This document shows, piece after piece, positions 48,622-62,349 of a stretch of 64,000 nucleotides of DNA (the stretch's first letter is position 1; each line of letters opens with the position of its first letter). The position numbers were made by a program, and so were the translations under genes. The notes beneath the pieces are model-generated. The model saw only the letters and a program-made list of their open reading frames with translations. It did not search any database and had not been told where the DNA came from. This DNA is from Hyperoplus lanceolatus (taxonomy: Eukaryota; Chordata; Actinopteri; Uranoscopiformes; Ammodytidae). Location: positions 17,445,001 through 17,509,000 of the forward strand of contig CM049413.1 in assembly GCA_026929865.2 (NCBI GenBank), written 5' to 3'.

Positions 48622-48676
<55 letters not shown>
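48622..48676. repeat. (TG)n microsatellite
   Basis: About 27 uninterrupted TG units. Confidence 0.95.
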
Positions 48677-48677
<1 letters not shown>

Positions 48678-49046
48678 AGTGCACTGTGTTGGTTTGATAG
48701 GCAGTCAGTGGAGAATTACAGCTTACAGAGCATAACAAAGCATCAGCCCCCTGGCCTTGACCACTGACAAGTTATAGCTGCACAGGGTAGCATATAGAAG
48801 CAGTACACACTCACACAAATACACATTGAAATACACACCTTGTTATTCACAGTGCACTTCGGTTGCCCTCCCCAGCCATACCTCCCACCCCCGCCGTCTC
48901 TCTCTCTCTTACCACCCATCATTTATTGGCTAATGTCTCCCCTCTACTCAGCCATCAAAATCTTGCTGCTGTATCTATTCTTCTTTCTTTCCACCCCTTC
49001 TGGAAAAATCAGCTGCATCAGCACTGGGCTTACCTTCCATCTTCAG

Positions 49047-49048
<2 letters not shown>

Positions 49049-49108
<60 letters not shown>

Positions 49109-49121
49109 CTCTCACACACAC
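49049..49121. repeat. (CA)n microsatellite
   Basis: About 26 CA units followed by CGCA and CTCT interruptions. Confidence 0.95.
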
Positions 49122-50882
49122 ATTGACTGGGTGAATACGATTAAAGGCCGAATGACCTGATTTAGTCCGTGTTTGTTTACTGCTGTAAACATGCATGTAT
49201 TTGCGGGGAGAGCACAAACACACACGCCTGCATAAAAAGTGTTCAAATGCATAAAATTGCATGCATGCAACCCCACTGAGTGTGTGAGCGTGAATCCCTC
49301 AGTAGCTGTTGAGCCTAATGAAAGGAATGTCCCACCATGACTCATCCTCAATCAACTCAGACTCATTGTTGGTGTTTTTTTACATTCCCAAGTACACCAA
49401 CGTGTCTCTCTCTCTACTTTTCAGCACGCCCCCTAACCTATTTTTATACACTGCTATCTCCTTATTACAATATATCCACTCCTCTTCTGTGCCACTGCCT
49501 TTTTGCATACCTTCCTCTGTCTCCACCCTGTCTCTCCCTTTCTCATTCCCAAAGGGTAGTGGTGGGGTAATTGGAAGCAGAGGTTTCTCCATTGAGAAGA
49601 TACTGAGGCCAGTCAGGTGGAAACCTCTTAATAGACCTCTGCTCTCTCCATGCACACACACACGCACTTATGCAAACACTTAGACACACATGCGGCATAC
49701 AGTACTGTTCAGTATGTTCAGCAGATAGCCACACACACATACACTATACTTCTCCTCAGCGGCCCTCGTTGTCAAAGATTACGCAGCTTTCCATACAGCA
49801 GAAACAGCCAATGATTTCCCATAAATGTGCCATTTTTTCTAACTTTTCCCTTGCTGTCTTCTTCGCTCCCTCACTCTCCTTTGCCCTCCCTCCATCAATT
49901 TTCAACTCACTTGAGACACCTGGGCTGTAAATCCATTCTTTTGTATCTATCGCTCAGTCGCAATCATATCTTGCATCTTTTTCTCGATAACAGGCAATCC
50001 CCAAACTGGCTTTTTTACAATACCGGCTGCACGCCTCAGATTGCCATACCCCATATCACATTGCAATATGTAATCTCCCTTCGCATGTGAAGCCAGTGTC
50101 TGTGTGTTTTCTGACAGTACCCATTTTGTTTTTGCTTGACCTGAAAAATGATTCAGGGTCGTATCTGGCTTATGCCAGATGATCACGATTTAGATGCAGC
50201 AAGAATCTCCCCCCTCATTCATCCCCCTTCATCAAACCCCCCCTTCCCCGCAGTGCGCTGCCGAAGCAAGATGGCTGCCTTCCAACTCAATTTGCGGTCA
50301 GTGGAGGGGTTATTTGCATGAACATGTGTCCCATCGTTTAGCTGATATCCCACTGTGACAATCTCACATAGAGGAGTGAAATCATGCATATTAAAGTCCT
50401 CTTCTCTTTTTGGTCCAATTCATCTTTCTCGCAATGGTGTTTTCAAAAATGTCTTCGCTTCCAATGTGGCACTTAAGGATTAAGTGAAAAACTGAGGCCT
50501 CTCACAAGAGATGAAAGGAAGGGATGTAATAGATAGTAGAGTCGGACACACATGCGGTGTGACAGTGCATATGCGAACATGAAAGAAAAATCAATGTGGC
50601 TAGGATGGGAAATTTTAAGGATGAGCTAAAAGTTAGATGAACATCATTTGGTCTATTTAACAGAATCTGTAAAACAGGGATCCCCTCCCCCCCACACACG
50701 TCTGTGCACAGATGACATAACTTTTCTCTCTTACTTCTGAAGATTTTTATTTTAAAACTTTGACAATAAGGCATAACTTTATGTTATGTCAATTTATTTT
50801 TTGGAATATTAAATAACAATGTGGGGTAGGAATTATATAGTTTTTTTAAGATTATATAGGGTACAACCATGGAGGGTACAAC

Positions 50883-51002
50883 GAACCTGGCTCCGCCCGC
50901 ATACCTACTTCTGGCCAAATTTCATTTTCCTTTCAGTAATGAAATGAAGTACGATGGTCTGGTTGGACCTTTCTTTATAGGTCCATGGGTTGGACCAGGC
51001 TA
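50883..51002. mobile_element. 120-bp internally deleted MITE of the TAGCCTGG family
   Basis: Read on the minus strand, it carries the outer ends of the 599-bp element at 25875: TAGCCTGGTCCAACC, a block containing CCAACCAGACCATCGTACTT, and at the other end AAAATGAAATTTGGCC followed by GGCGGAGCCAGG. The middle is missing. A 9-bp duplication GGGTACAAC / GGCTACAAC (one change) flanks it at 50874-50882 and 51003-51011, agreeing with the 9-bp duplication of the long copy. Confidence 0.8.
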
Positions 51003-51347
51003 GGCTACAACTGGATGGTAGGCCTAAGCTATTATTTTTTCTTTTGTAAATTTGATATAGCCTAGCCAACTAAGGCCTAGGGGAATTATCTTATCCATTT
51101 CAGAAGTGTATGAAGACTCTATAGGCCATGTGTCAGTAATTTACTGCTTTCAGTTCAGTTTTGTGTAACCCGCTACGACACTAATCCCATCCATGGCCGT
51201 CATTGAATATGATCCAGCATTACAGGCAAACTACAGTAGCCTACCGAAGCCAAGTCACGTGTGACTGCGGCTCGCAGCGCGCACGCTCAAGCAAGAGATG
51301 TCTGACGGACAAAATTGAGAGTGGCAGCCTTCATTCTCTTGACAATA

Positions 51348-52110
51348 GAGCTGTTAAGCGGAAGTGTCTTACTTCCGGGGCATGGGACCTATCGGCTCGA
51401 AAAATTACAACGGTAGTCAATGGAAAGAAATGTATTATTTTCTGGTCCCAGTCATGACATGCCTTCGATTACACATATGTTTCGTATGGATTTAGATGGT
51501 ATTTTTTTGTGCAAAGAATGGAACAATTTAGCGAGTAGAAGCTGGATACGGTCAGGTTTTGTGCAGAGCGCTTTTGTGGACTACAGCTCTTCGCTGCTCT
51601 TGACACTTATGATATACGTCACCACCACTGGCACCCACTTAGCTCAGAAACATGGCTGTGTCTTTAATGCACTTTACCGCCTTCTTTCAATGACAAGACA
51701 AAAGTCTTCAGCGTGGCGAAAACCACTACACAAGTAGACATGTGGAGAGTTTCAATTTCTCGAGTGGGGAGATTGTTGGTGTTGTCCACGCCAGCCATTA
51801 GCATTAGCATTAGCACTGTCAGTCGAGAAGTGGAGGGAATGTGTTGAGGTGACGTCACAGAGGTGACAAGACTTGTAGTTGTTCTCGTAACATTTTTTCA
51901 AAAGCCGTTAGACGAATAATCATACAACATACCGTCAAACTCTTCACATGAAAAATTATCATTTAGACCCATACAAAACATATATGTAATCCAGGGCATT
52001 TCATGACTGGGACCAGAAAATAGTAGATTACTTTCCATAGACTCCCATTAATTTTTTTTCAGCCGATAGGTCCCATGCCCCGTAATTCCGCCACTTCCGC
52101 TTAACAGCTC
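51348..52110. mobile_element. Foldback-like element with inverted repeats of about 190 bp (763 bp)
   Basis: The ends GAGCTGTTAAGCGGAAGTG (left, outward) and CACTTCCGCTTAACAGCTC (right) are complements. Homology of the two arms continues inward through GGGGCATGGGACCTATCGGC, TTTTCTGGTCCCAGTCATGA and GATTACAnATATGTTT to roughly 190 bp per arm at perhaps three-quarters identity. The centre is unrelated sequence with a short GCATTA tandem. TA flanks both ends but the target duplication is not certain. No coding capacity. Such long arms suit a foldback-type MITE. Confidence 0.8.
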
Positions 52111-52213
52111 TATAGCAGCTGAGTAAGTTTTGGTTTTACGGTCTGAAAAGAGCTACTCCTCAGCTGAAAGCATCGGAGCTCCTCATTCAGAGGTTATACA
52201 CATTATTGAAATG

Positions 52214-53671
52214 CAGTAGCGTGCCGTGGGGTTTCAGTCAGGGCCTTCTGTAGCGAACTCCGACCAACCCCCGCCCCCTCCTCCTCCCCCCCCCCCCCCA
52301 AACACTGAGAAACGCACACGTCAGGTCCCGATACAGCCAACACAGCCACATACAAAATATAGGCTACAATCACAGTATACACTAATCATAACATGAAGAG
52401 CTTTGATCTTCAACAACCACAGAGCAGCGCACTGCACACACCACTGTTGTTTATCCTACACCAGATAGACTACTGCACCATCACCATCAGATATTTCATG
52501 TCACTCGACAACTACTTGCTGTAGTTTTCTGCTTTGCGAGATACTGACAACTGTTTGTAAACATAACATGACACAACACAACATCCAGTTATTCATAGGG
52601 TTCTAATTATGGATTCAATTTAGTATACGACAATATTACCAGTGCCCATTCCTCAATAACAAAAAATAAACATGCAAGAAGGGTCTTTTATGCCAAATAT
52701 TTTACAACAGCAATCCAACCACATATTAAGAAGTGTAGTTGAGAGTTGTTCCATATTATCTTAGAAAGGCATCAACGATGAAAAACGCATAACCTACTGC
52801 CCAAGTCCCAGCAATATAGGCTATTACAAGGACCATAACAAACAAACAAAATGGTTTTAAAACCCCATAAAAACGTTATCCCTTCACAGATAGACACAGC
52901 CAAAGTAACACTCACCCATCACTTGTAGAGGAAACCCATCCTCGGATCCTATAAGCCATTAAGCTGTTAAAATCTGTGATGTGCCATGTTCCTTCACAGG
53001 TTTAAAACAGAAGGTCCACAATACCTAACTTGTTCCGCTGGTCTAGTGTTAGCAGTCATAGCTCGTAGTTACAGTCAGTGAGTGGCAAAAACGTTGTCAG
53101 CCCATCCAGCTTATGTGTAGTATTCCTGTCGAAACTATATCTAAACTATGTTAAACGATCACCTTTAAATACCACGCTAGATCGCACGAGCAGTAGGTCT
53201 GTGAAGCGATGATAGTAGTTCACTCACATCATCACAATCTAATAGTGCCCCCGAAGTTTCAAACTTCGCTGATGACATCACGGGGCTAGCGGCTGAGATA
53301 TCCTGGGCCTTGGGGCGGGTGTCACTACACATAAAAATCTGGCTGATTGGCTGATGAGACACGTCAGTCACGTTATTATCCAATAGGAGACAGCTTAATG
53401 AAAGGCCAGCAATACTTCTACGCAGGTCCTCTGCTCCACATAGCTGATGCGTTTAGATGAGATATGCCTGGGAAATCCAGCTCAGCCTCACAAAAATAAC
53501 TATATTGCAAAAAAGTTTTATTATTTTTGTAATGTACTGACATTTTTTAATTAAATTCAGACACATTTAAACACAAATTAATATAATTTTAAACAACAAA
53601 AAAATATATATTATTTGGATTTTGACAGGGCCAGCAGAGAAGGCCCTGCTGGCCCTGACGGCCCACCACTG
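52214..53671. mobile_element. Non-autonomous hAT-type element, CAGTGGnGnGCCGT ends (1,458 bp)
   Basis: The left end CAGTAGCGTGCCGTGGGG and the right end read inward CAGTGGTGGGCCGTCAGGGC are related, followed on both sides by TCAGGGCC and GGGCCTTCT motifs. A perfect 8-bp duplication TTGAAATG flanks it (52206-52213, 53672-53679). A run of 14 C lies near the left end (52286-52299). There is no transposase frame. Ends of this form are common among fish hAT MITEs. Confidence 0.85.
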
Positions 53672-54123
53672 TTGAAATGACATGATAAGCTAAACGTTTA
53701 ATTAGAAGATATATCTCCCACTTCTACCTAGCTAGTAGCCTAGTTTGGGAAATGTGGCAGTGAACATAACCTAGCTAGTTTTGCAAACTTGGCAAAGAAG
53801 TTAGCTAGCGGGCTAGCTTTCAAAACTAAAGTTAAAGAGCTAACTGCAAACTGTATAGTAAATAAACCCGTGGGCTGAATACAACGGTACACGTGCTGCC
53901 AGCCGAGATACGTTTGTTATTTGTAAATATGTATGCTAATTGGTTGGGTACAGTCGATAACATAATCGCTGCGTCATGCTGCCACACGAGTTGCATTTTG
54001 CACATTTTGTAGTTTGTAAAGGTTTGCGCTAATTCGACGCAGCCGGGTAGAACAATAAATAAATACAATTGTTGCGACATGTCGCCGTAACTGTCTCGAT
54101 ATATAGCGTTTAGGTGTTCCTCT

Positions 54124-54312
54124 TTTTTTTTTTTTTTTTTTTATTTTTTTTGGCATTTTTTATGCTTTATTGATAGTGTAGAGACATAGTTGAAATGGGG
54201 CAGAGAGGGGAGTGACATGCAGAGAACGACCGCGGGCTGGAATCGAACCCGGGTCCGCTGCTGGCCGAGGCCCATGGGGGGACGCCCTACCAACTGAGCT
54301 AAGGGCGCCCCC
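54124..54312 (-). mobile_element. tRNA-derived SINE, copy 2
   Basis: It is the same family and orientation as the copy at 14414: on the minus strand the A box TTAGCTCAGTTGGTAGGGCG and B box GGTTCGATTCC, the TCTGCATGTCACTCC body and AATAAAGCATAAAAAATGCC, ending in a longer A-rich tail. Here the B box is the canonical GGTTCGA. Target repeats AGGTGTTCCTCTTT (54112) and AGGTGTTTCTTTG (54313) flank it. Confidence 0.88.
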
Positions 54313-55831
54313 AGGTGTTTCTTTGTATGACAAAAACGAGTAGGCTACAGTACTGTCTTTTAAACAATGCTATGTGAACTAATATTTATCATATCCTATT
54401 CTACACGCTACACTTGGGTTTGTCGTGCATAGCCAGACCACACTACCCGTTGGTTGATATACTGTTTGGTTCAGACATTCCCTTTCATTTTCAGTTTCAC
54501 ATTATAATGCATTTTCTATGCCCAACACTAACCACGGGTCATTAATTATTGATATTTCCAGTCAGGTTATTGGGACATTGTTTGCCCAAGTGTTGCTTAT
54601 CATTACCACTGAAAAAACAGCCTAGTATTTACTATGGCAAAATACCCACTTCAAAATATATACATAGCAAAGATGGTAGACTATTTGTCAAATATATTAT
54701 TGGTTCTGGGTTAGGGAATCATCACTCAAAAATCCTAGTGAAACAAAAATCATAAATTTATCCTTTTTGAGCACCTCAGAGTCACTCATAGACACGGTGT
54801 GGAACGTTTGATAAAGGACATAGAACGGCTAACCTCAAAGCTGAGAGGATTTTTTTTTCTTTTTTTCTGTAAGGATGAATTAAATAACTGTTTTACTAAC
54901 ATCCAGGACCATGCAATTAAATGTATACTATTTATCGCTGGAAAGACAAAATCAAACACACAAAAAGCATATTTTTAATGAAAAAAGACTGTAGTGAACT
55001 TTCAGAATAAAATCAAACCAGACTACTAAAAATGACTTTAATTCCATTTTATTTTCTTCTTAAATGTCAAACCAGTTGAGTTCAATCTGATGAAATATGT
55101 TTTGTCATCACTGTGTAAAAACCCATGTTAAATGTACCGTGGCTACAATAATTTAGTCAATGTTTTCGTCTTTTGCCTGCTGTCATGGTACGGGGGCGTC
55201 TGTGCTCCTCCTGGGCCACTTGGACACTCTGCATCAACATCAAATATGTCAAAAATGTTAATACTGTGGTATGGATTAATTATGTGATGTTATGTAATGC
55301 AAGCTGTTTACGACACGTTACGAGGACCAAAAAAACACCACATTGCATAAAATGTTTTATTTTAAATTCATATTTTATAATACTTACAGAACAAAATCTG
55401 ACACATGTTCAAATCCATGATACATAGATCATTCAGATTTTAAAACCAACAAAAAAGGTTTGTTTTTTCATCTGTAGGCATGTGTGTGTCATTGTCCACC
55501 TGTGAGGAGATTTTTGACTAAGACAGTTTTATCTTGTCTGTTCAAATGTTTGCTCATTCCCACTCTGTGGCTTTTGTGTGTCTAATTTGGGAATACTTAA
55601 TTGCAGTTACCCTGTCTTCGCTGATTGAGAGAAATCTATTGAGGTTCTCTGCCCTGTTGAGGTCTTGACATTTTAATAATTTTTGGATGATTCATTGCCT
55701 CGTTATACAAAGAGTTATCCTTGTATGCCTGAAGGAACAGCTGGCTTGATACAAGTGGGCTTCATACCTGACCTTGCAACCAACTGTGCTGTTGATTGGA
55801 TGTTTTTGTTATTTTTTTTCTTGATGTCTGA

Positions 55832-56020
<189 letters not shown>

Positions 56021-57083
56021 TGATCATGTTGATCCTACAGCATTAATGTGGATGGGATTCATTTAAACTCAGTCCATAAAGCCACAATAAGTGACTTCTG
56101 AGATTTGTGACTGTTAGATTGTTTTCATATTATTGTAGTTATATTATTGTAGTTATTATAGTTCATATTATTATATATTGTGTTGCATAGCTTTACACAA
56201 AAATGCTCCAATTCTACTGAGCAAAATCCAAGAAATATCTCAACCAAAGTGAGAACAAATCTAGAAGGATATATTATGGAGTATACTATGACTCATATTA
56301 CAGTGCAAAATTAGCAACATGCACTGAAATAATTGATTAATCAGATGGTTTGATTTAAAGCCATTCTGTCCAGCTAGGTTATCATCTCCCCTTCCCAAGC
56401 CAGGCCTGGGACCTTTATCCTGGTAACATGGAATGCTTTTTGACGCATTATGGTATGATATTAATGATGGCCCTCCTCAAACCTATGCAGGAGAAAAGGC
56501 GAGCTAAGGGAGGGGAAGGAAATACATGCCAGTGACTAATTAGGCTAATTACCTGAAAGGAGTTTGTCAGTCTTCTCGAAATGTTGTGAATGTAGGGATG
56601 TGGCTCGGTGAAGCAACAGCAAGCAACTTGGGAGGCCTAAGACCACATTGCGTGACTAGAAGAAACCAAATAAAACAGAGCAAAGAGACGATTTGTTAAC
56701 TCCATTGGGAGGTAATTGGGGCATTGTGCCTTTCTTTCTCAACAGTGTATATACAAAACTGTCAAACTTGTCTAGCTTATGACCTTTGGTGACGTAATTG
56801 TGTGTTGCTGCAAAATGTGTTTTCAGAAACTTTTAAAAAGCAGGTATTAGTAGTTTATCATGTAAATGTTTTAATTTGGTAGTTCATAATCTTTTTACTA
56901 GGCTACTTAAGCTATCTTTTCTCTTTGCACTACATTCAGTCATACATTCACATGCACACACACTACAGTCAATGGCACAAGCATACACCAGTAAAGCGAA
57001 GTAAATGTTGTAAACTTATGTACATCTTCATGCTTGTGGTACCACGGGAGCTGGTGGAGGGATATCAAACCATTTGAGCTTAA

Positions 57084-57952
57084 AGCCACTACCAGTAATA
57101 TGGCACGTTGGCGGCCCCTTTGGACAAAAGCGGTAGTATTTTTACGACACCAGCTGTTGTGAAGCTGTTTTCTAGCTCGTGCCGGGCGTGCGAGATTCAA
57201 ATGATCAGGAAGCAATATAGTGCATGTCCGTGTGTTGAAAGTGTGAGGGCACCGGACTCTTTTCGGCTCCGTGAGAGTGGTTAGTGACACAGCATCAACT
57301 AATGCCAGTCATGTCAGTGCTACACACACCTGATTGCAATGAGTTGATGCAGCAGTGTCACCTAACTACTCTCTCTCACGGAGCTGAAAGATTACGTGTC
57401 CTCACACAAAGCGAATGAATGAGAGACGGCAGTTAGTATGGATCACTATGAGGTAATGTGTTTATATTGTTGTAAATAATGACTATTTCAGATGAATAAT
57501 GGTCATCTGATGATGCTGGTGAGGCAAAGTAAACTTTGTTTTAGTAGTTCTACCGCTCATTCATTTAGGAGTAAACACTGCAGTCTAGTTTGCTACCGTG
57601 AAATTGTGTATACGTTGCTTGGCAACGCCCCCCCGCCCGCCTAAAAAAAAAGACAAATAGCAGTCTCAAACAAGGCTCCCGCTCCCCTTCCCTCACCTGG
57701 AGGGATAGGCTTCTCAAATTGCGTTGCTGCGCCACACTGAAATCTGCGACCAATATGGATATGTGACCATAGAGCATGCACGCGTGAACCGAAAATCGGA
57801 CTTGGTGTGTGACCAGACCAAACGCAATAATAAAAACTTTAAAAACGTCTTTCTTTGCACTGATGGTCTCGTTTGCTGTTAAAGGTAATTCATGATTATG
57901 TGAAGAAACATGAGGCTGTTTAAAAGATATTTAAATGTTACTCGTAGCTGCT
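57084..57952. mobile_element. TTAA-flanked inverted-repeat element (869 bp)
   Basis: The left end AGCCACTACCAGTAA and the right end read inward AGCAGCTACGAGTAACA are similar over about 15 bp and both abut TTAA (57080-57083, 57953-57956). TTAA insertion suits piggyBac or Kolobok superfamilies; no transposase is present to decide. The right end motif TTAAAGCAGCTACGAGTAA is one I recall as frequent in fish genomes. Confidence 0.65.
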
Positions 57953-59377
57953 TTAAGTGGAAATGAGTGCAAAGCCATAATTACCTGTGACCCACCTAAA
58001 ATTACAGTGGCAAGACCAATGCAATGACATGGGGAAAAAGGCCCCACTGTGCTCAAACATGGGGTTGGCCTGTAGGTTACAGTAAATGTTAATTGGAGAG
58101 TGAGAAATATAGAATATGCAAAGCACATCACTATAACGGAATGAATGGGAGCACTCACAGCTGGCTTTCATTACGGAGCAGGATATTGCCACATAGTAAT
58201 CTTAGCCCTCTATTCCTAATCCCTCAGATAAAGTCAAGCTGCGTTGCAATTATTTACATGCTTTGACATTTTCTTCATGGCACACATGGGTTCTTCGACT
58301 TCTCTGTGCCAGCAAAATCCCACTAGGGCTCCCTGGCACAAAGGCCACAGATCATGAAACAAAATCCTATGGCTATACCCTTTTATTTAGGTATTGATAG
58401 TATTATTATTATATTTAAACACAATGCTTAATATCAGCTGGATGGATAAGAGCAGATATAGTAAAATAAATAAAAAATAAATAGATTGTATTTTCCATGT
58501 AAGTCAAAGCAGATATTTAATACATTTTCAAAATAAATGTCTGACACATTTAGGTGGAGTTAAAATATGATCTAAAGTTTGAATTTAAAATGCTTTTATT
58601 TAATTAAAATAGGTGGAACTTCTTGGATTTGGCAGAGTCTTACCTTCTGTGGGCATTGGCATTGTGACGTTTCAAATATTTTAGCTGCTATTGAACTCAA
58701 GTAGCCGGGAAAACACCAGAAATATTTCACGGCAGCTTTGAATTAGGTTGGTCTCTGCTTTTATTGGATTAGTTCACAGTTAAAAGTAGTGCACAGTAGT
58801 CAGCAGGAAATTAGAGATTACATTGTGTATTCATTGTGAAGTTACCATGTGATTTGTTGCACAGGACACATTAACATGCAATACATATTGTTAAGAGATT
58901 TTCAGGGGCCTGAGTTGAACCCTGTATGCTATAGAAAAATAGCAAACTAACGAAATAAATTGGCTCATAAGTCGTTGTTCAGCACAACACAATCCTATTA
59001 GGCTACATGATCATTACCCATCAAAATTAGCCTTAACATTTTGACATGATTAAAAATAGCCTAGATTATGTAAATTAAACATAAAATACATGTTTTGTAG
59101 ACATCTCCCTGGCCTGAATAACCATCTTTCTACCTCACACAGGCCTGCATGCACATACTGGCAAGCACAAAGCACTTCTGCTTTGACAGCTCACACGGTG
59201 TGGCGGAAAACAAAACCATGGAAATTTTTCCCAGGATTGCGCCCGTTTATCGTTCTGCTAGACTGCACACGCCTGATTGACCTGTGTGGAACGGACCTGC
59301 AAAGCACACCGCTTCATTCAAAGACATAAAAAAAAAAATCGGACAAACGGGCCAATTAGCAGACCAGAAGCATGGTT

Positions 59378-59457
59378 GTATTCACTTGCTTCCTAACCCG
59401 ATGGCCAGTTCGGGCCTGCCGGCGGCGCACTCATTTGTTTAGGAAGCAAGTGAATAC
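59378..59457. repeat. Perfect 19-bp inverted repeat with a 42-nt GC-rich loop
   Basis: GTATTCACTTGCTTCCTAA (59378-59396) and TTAGGAAGCAAGTGAATAC (59439-59457) are exact complements. The loop is GC-rich (CGGGCCTGCCGGCGGCGCAC). No target duplication or larger element was identified around it. Confidence 0.85.
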
Positions 59458-59557
59458 GTCAATAAAGAGAGACTGCAGATGCGTCCTGATTTATATCAGG
59501 GATGGACGTGATTGCTTTCACGTAAATAATCCGATTTTACAGTGAACATCTGTAAAT

Positions 59558-60343
59558 TAGGGATGTGAAACGACTCATTATTTGCGCGTCGACGTGTCGG
59601 AGGCATGAATCGAAAAATCGATCGATTTACTGTGACATAAAAAAAAAGAAAAAAAGGCAGCAGCATGCAGTTGTGGTGCTGATAAGAATGAGCAACTGTG
59701 CTTTCCTTTAAGCAACACTGCTGCCGCCCGCTGTGTGTGTTCAGACTTAATTTGCAACAAAGCCTTTTTGATAAAAAAAAATTGAGGGTTTAATTAAACA
59801 CTGTCCTCGCGTTGGAGGTGAATGTAACTTACTCGGCTGAAACGGAGGGAGGCGGCTCACTGTACCCTTCAGTCGCGCAGTCAGTTTGCCGACATGGCTC
59901 TGTGTATTCGGGCTCGAGAACAGATCGCGTAAGCCATTCCCCTAGACAACTTTAACGGGCATGATATCCCCGACTATCATTTAGCCATCAAACCAAGCAG
60001 TTATTCTGCAGATCGGCTCACTTGCTCACACTGCATGGCGAGGTCTCCCGGTGATTTTCACCTTCACAGCGTTCCACTCGCTGCTTTGTTTGTTATAACT
60101 TAATGCTGCATTATTTTGGACAGCACTGATGACCCACAGTGGACATTTAATGCGCGCACACAACAGAAATTAAGCACCTGCAACGCGCTTGTGACCAGAC
60201 GTGAACTCGCATCATGGACGTCTCCCATGTCCCCAAAAAATCAAATAAAGTTAAACCCCTGTTTTACCGATTTCTATTTTTAGAGTCTACTTGAGCACAA
60301 GTCGAAAATCGATCGTTGAATCAACACATTGTTCACATCCCTA
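59558..60343. mobile_element. Non-autonomous hAT-type element, TAGGGATGTGAA ends (786 bp)
   Basis: The left end TAGGGATGTGAAACGACTCA and the right end read inward TAGGGATGTGAACAATGTGT share 12 bp, with further shared ATCGATCGAT-like sequence inside. A perfect 8-bp duplication CTGTAAAT flanks it (59550-59557, 60344-60351). The interior has no transposase. Confidence 0.85.
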
Positions 60344-62349
60344 CTGTAAATATTGTTTTGTAAAGGGGACAGCTTTTGTTGTGCCTGCTCATTTAACTAT
60401 GACCCATAAAATGCATTATTCTTACACAGACTAACTACAGAAACTGATGTATGCGATGCATGAAGATTACATTTAATGATCCGACCACTGACGCATAGGA
60501 ATGATGCTCCCCTTGTTGTCTTTGCCTAGACAAAGAAAACAATTGCGGTCCTTGGCTTTGTATTAATACAGCGATTAAACTTGGCTGTTGTATGAGGAGA
60601 GCAAAAAGCTCAGATTGATTTTTTGCATGTATGTCCATACATTTGTTTATGTGCCTTATTATGTCTATGTATAGATGTCACTGAGTATGTGTGTGTGGCA
60701 TATACTCACTGAATGTCGTACCGTTTTCTCAAATAGATTTTTTTTTTCTTAGTCTGATTGGCTTTTCTCAGCACAGCATTTGGCAGTAAAACCTCAGTAC
60801 TCCACAGTCTCTTCTTGTTAGGACTGTGCTCACCGTCCACCATTTTGGTGCGAGCCCATCTCGTCTGTATTAGATATCTGTTCTGTTTCAGCCCACACTG
60901 CAATAAGCTTAAGTGCTGCACAGTCCATCTCCCCAACACACTGCGTAATGGCCTAGACCACTCTGGAATCTCTCCCCTCTCATCACCATAGCAACCACCA
61001 GACTCCTTTTTTTCTGTCTGATTCTTCTCTTTCTCCTTTTCTTTGGAAACTCTTTATTCATGTTTAATCTATATCCATAGAGAAGGAAGCTATCAGAGGC
61101 AAGGGGAATTAGGAACATTTGCTGAGCCTCTGAAAGTATCTACTGGTGAGAAAAGAGACCCCTTATCTCTGTGTCTCACTGCATTCCTCACGCTCCACCA
61201 TTGCCTGTTTCCTCTCCATCTTTTTTTCTCTCCTCCCTTAGTCTTCCTTCCCCCTTTCTCTACTCTACCTCAAATCTCAACATCCATGGCTCCCATATTC
61301 TGTTGCCTCCTCCCAAATGTTATTGCTCGCTCCCTTTCTCTCTCTTTGAATTTTAAAGTACTGTGATGATTATTCAGTCATGTGTCGCCAAGTTTCTCTT
61401 CCGTCTGTGTCTTAGTTGCATATTCAATGTGCCTCCCAACTGGGTCAGCCAGAGAAAAAAACACAAAGCCAGCTCTGCCGCACGACTCAACCAGTCTGCC
61501 TCCTCAGCATTAAGTCACTGCAGGTGTCTGAAATAGGGGTGAACTTTGCACAAAATTACATGAAGTAAATTAAAAAGATTAAAAACAGTCTTGCTTGAAT
61601 GCACAAATCCAATTTTAAATGCATTAATGCATAGCTAAGATGAAGGCAAATTATACATTAGAACAACATATTGGTAGTACGGAAACGGAATATCTACATC
61701 AAATGTGAATCAATCAATCAATGGGTATATGAGAGGTTTGGTGTCACCATAAAAACAATCATTTTTTTTCTGTAAGTGAATAGCGCAGCAGAGGGATTCC
61801 TCTCCTGCATCCTTCAGGGCTCATCTACAATAGTGTCTCTTATCTACTCCCCTTCGACCACCCCCATCCCTTCTCTCTACCTCCCTCCTCCATATTAGCA
61901 TAAGAGGAAGAGGAAGGCGGGTCCGAGTAGATGAGGGTGATGCGAAAGCAGTAAAGCGTGAGTGATTCTAGTGCCTAATTCCCTAATTGAAAAATTAGGC
62001 CAACCAAAGATGTGATGACGCAGGTGAAAGACGGATACAGACCTGGATAAAATCCTGAAATCCTAATGTTCCTTTTTCCTTCCACAAGGACTAATATGCA
62101 GGGATTTTATGGCCCTGTTTTTGAGTTTGTGTCAGTGTGTGTGTGTGGGGGGGGACTGTTTTTTTTTTATAACCTGCCCAGCACCAAAGGGATACTTTCC
62201 TTGGATGTTGTTGCTGCCTGCTCAATTAAACTGGGCTTTAATTAGGAAAGATTCATAAAAGAAAGTTGTTATTTGCCAAAGAGCAAATTACATTGACTGT
62301 TAGTGATTGATTTTGATAACATATTGAGCATCATTAAGCAGCCATATTG

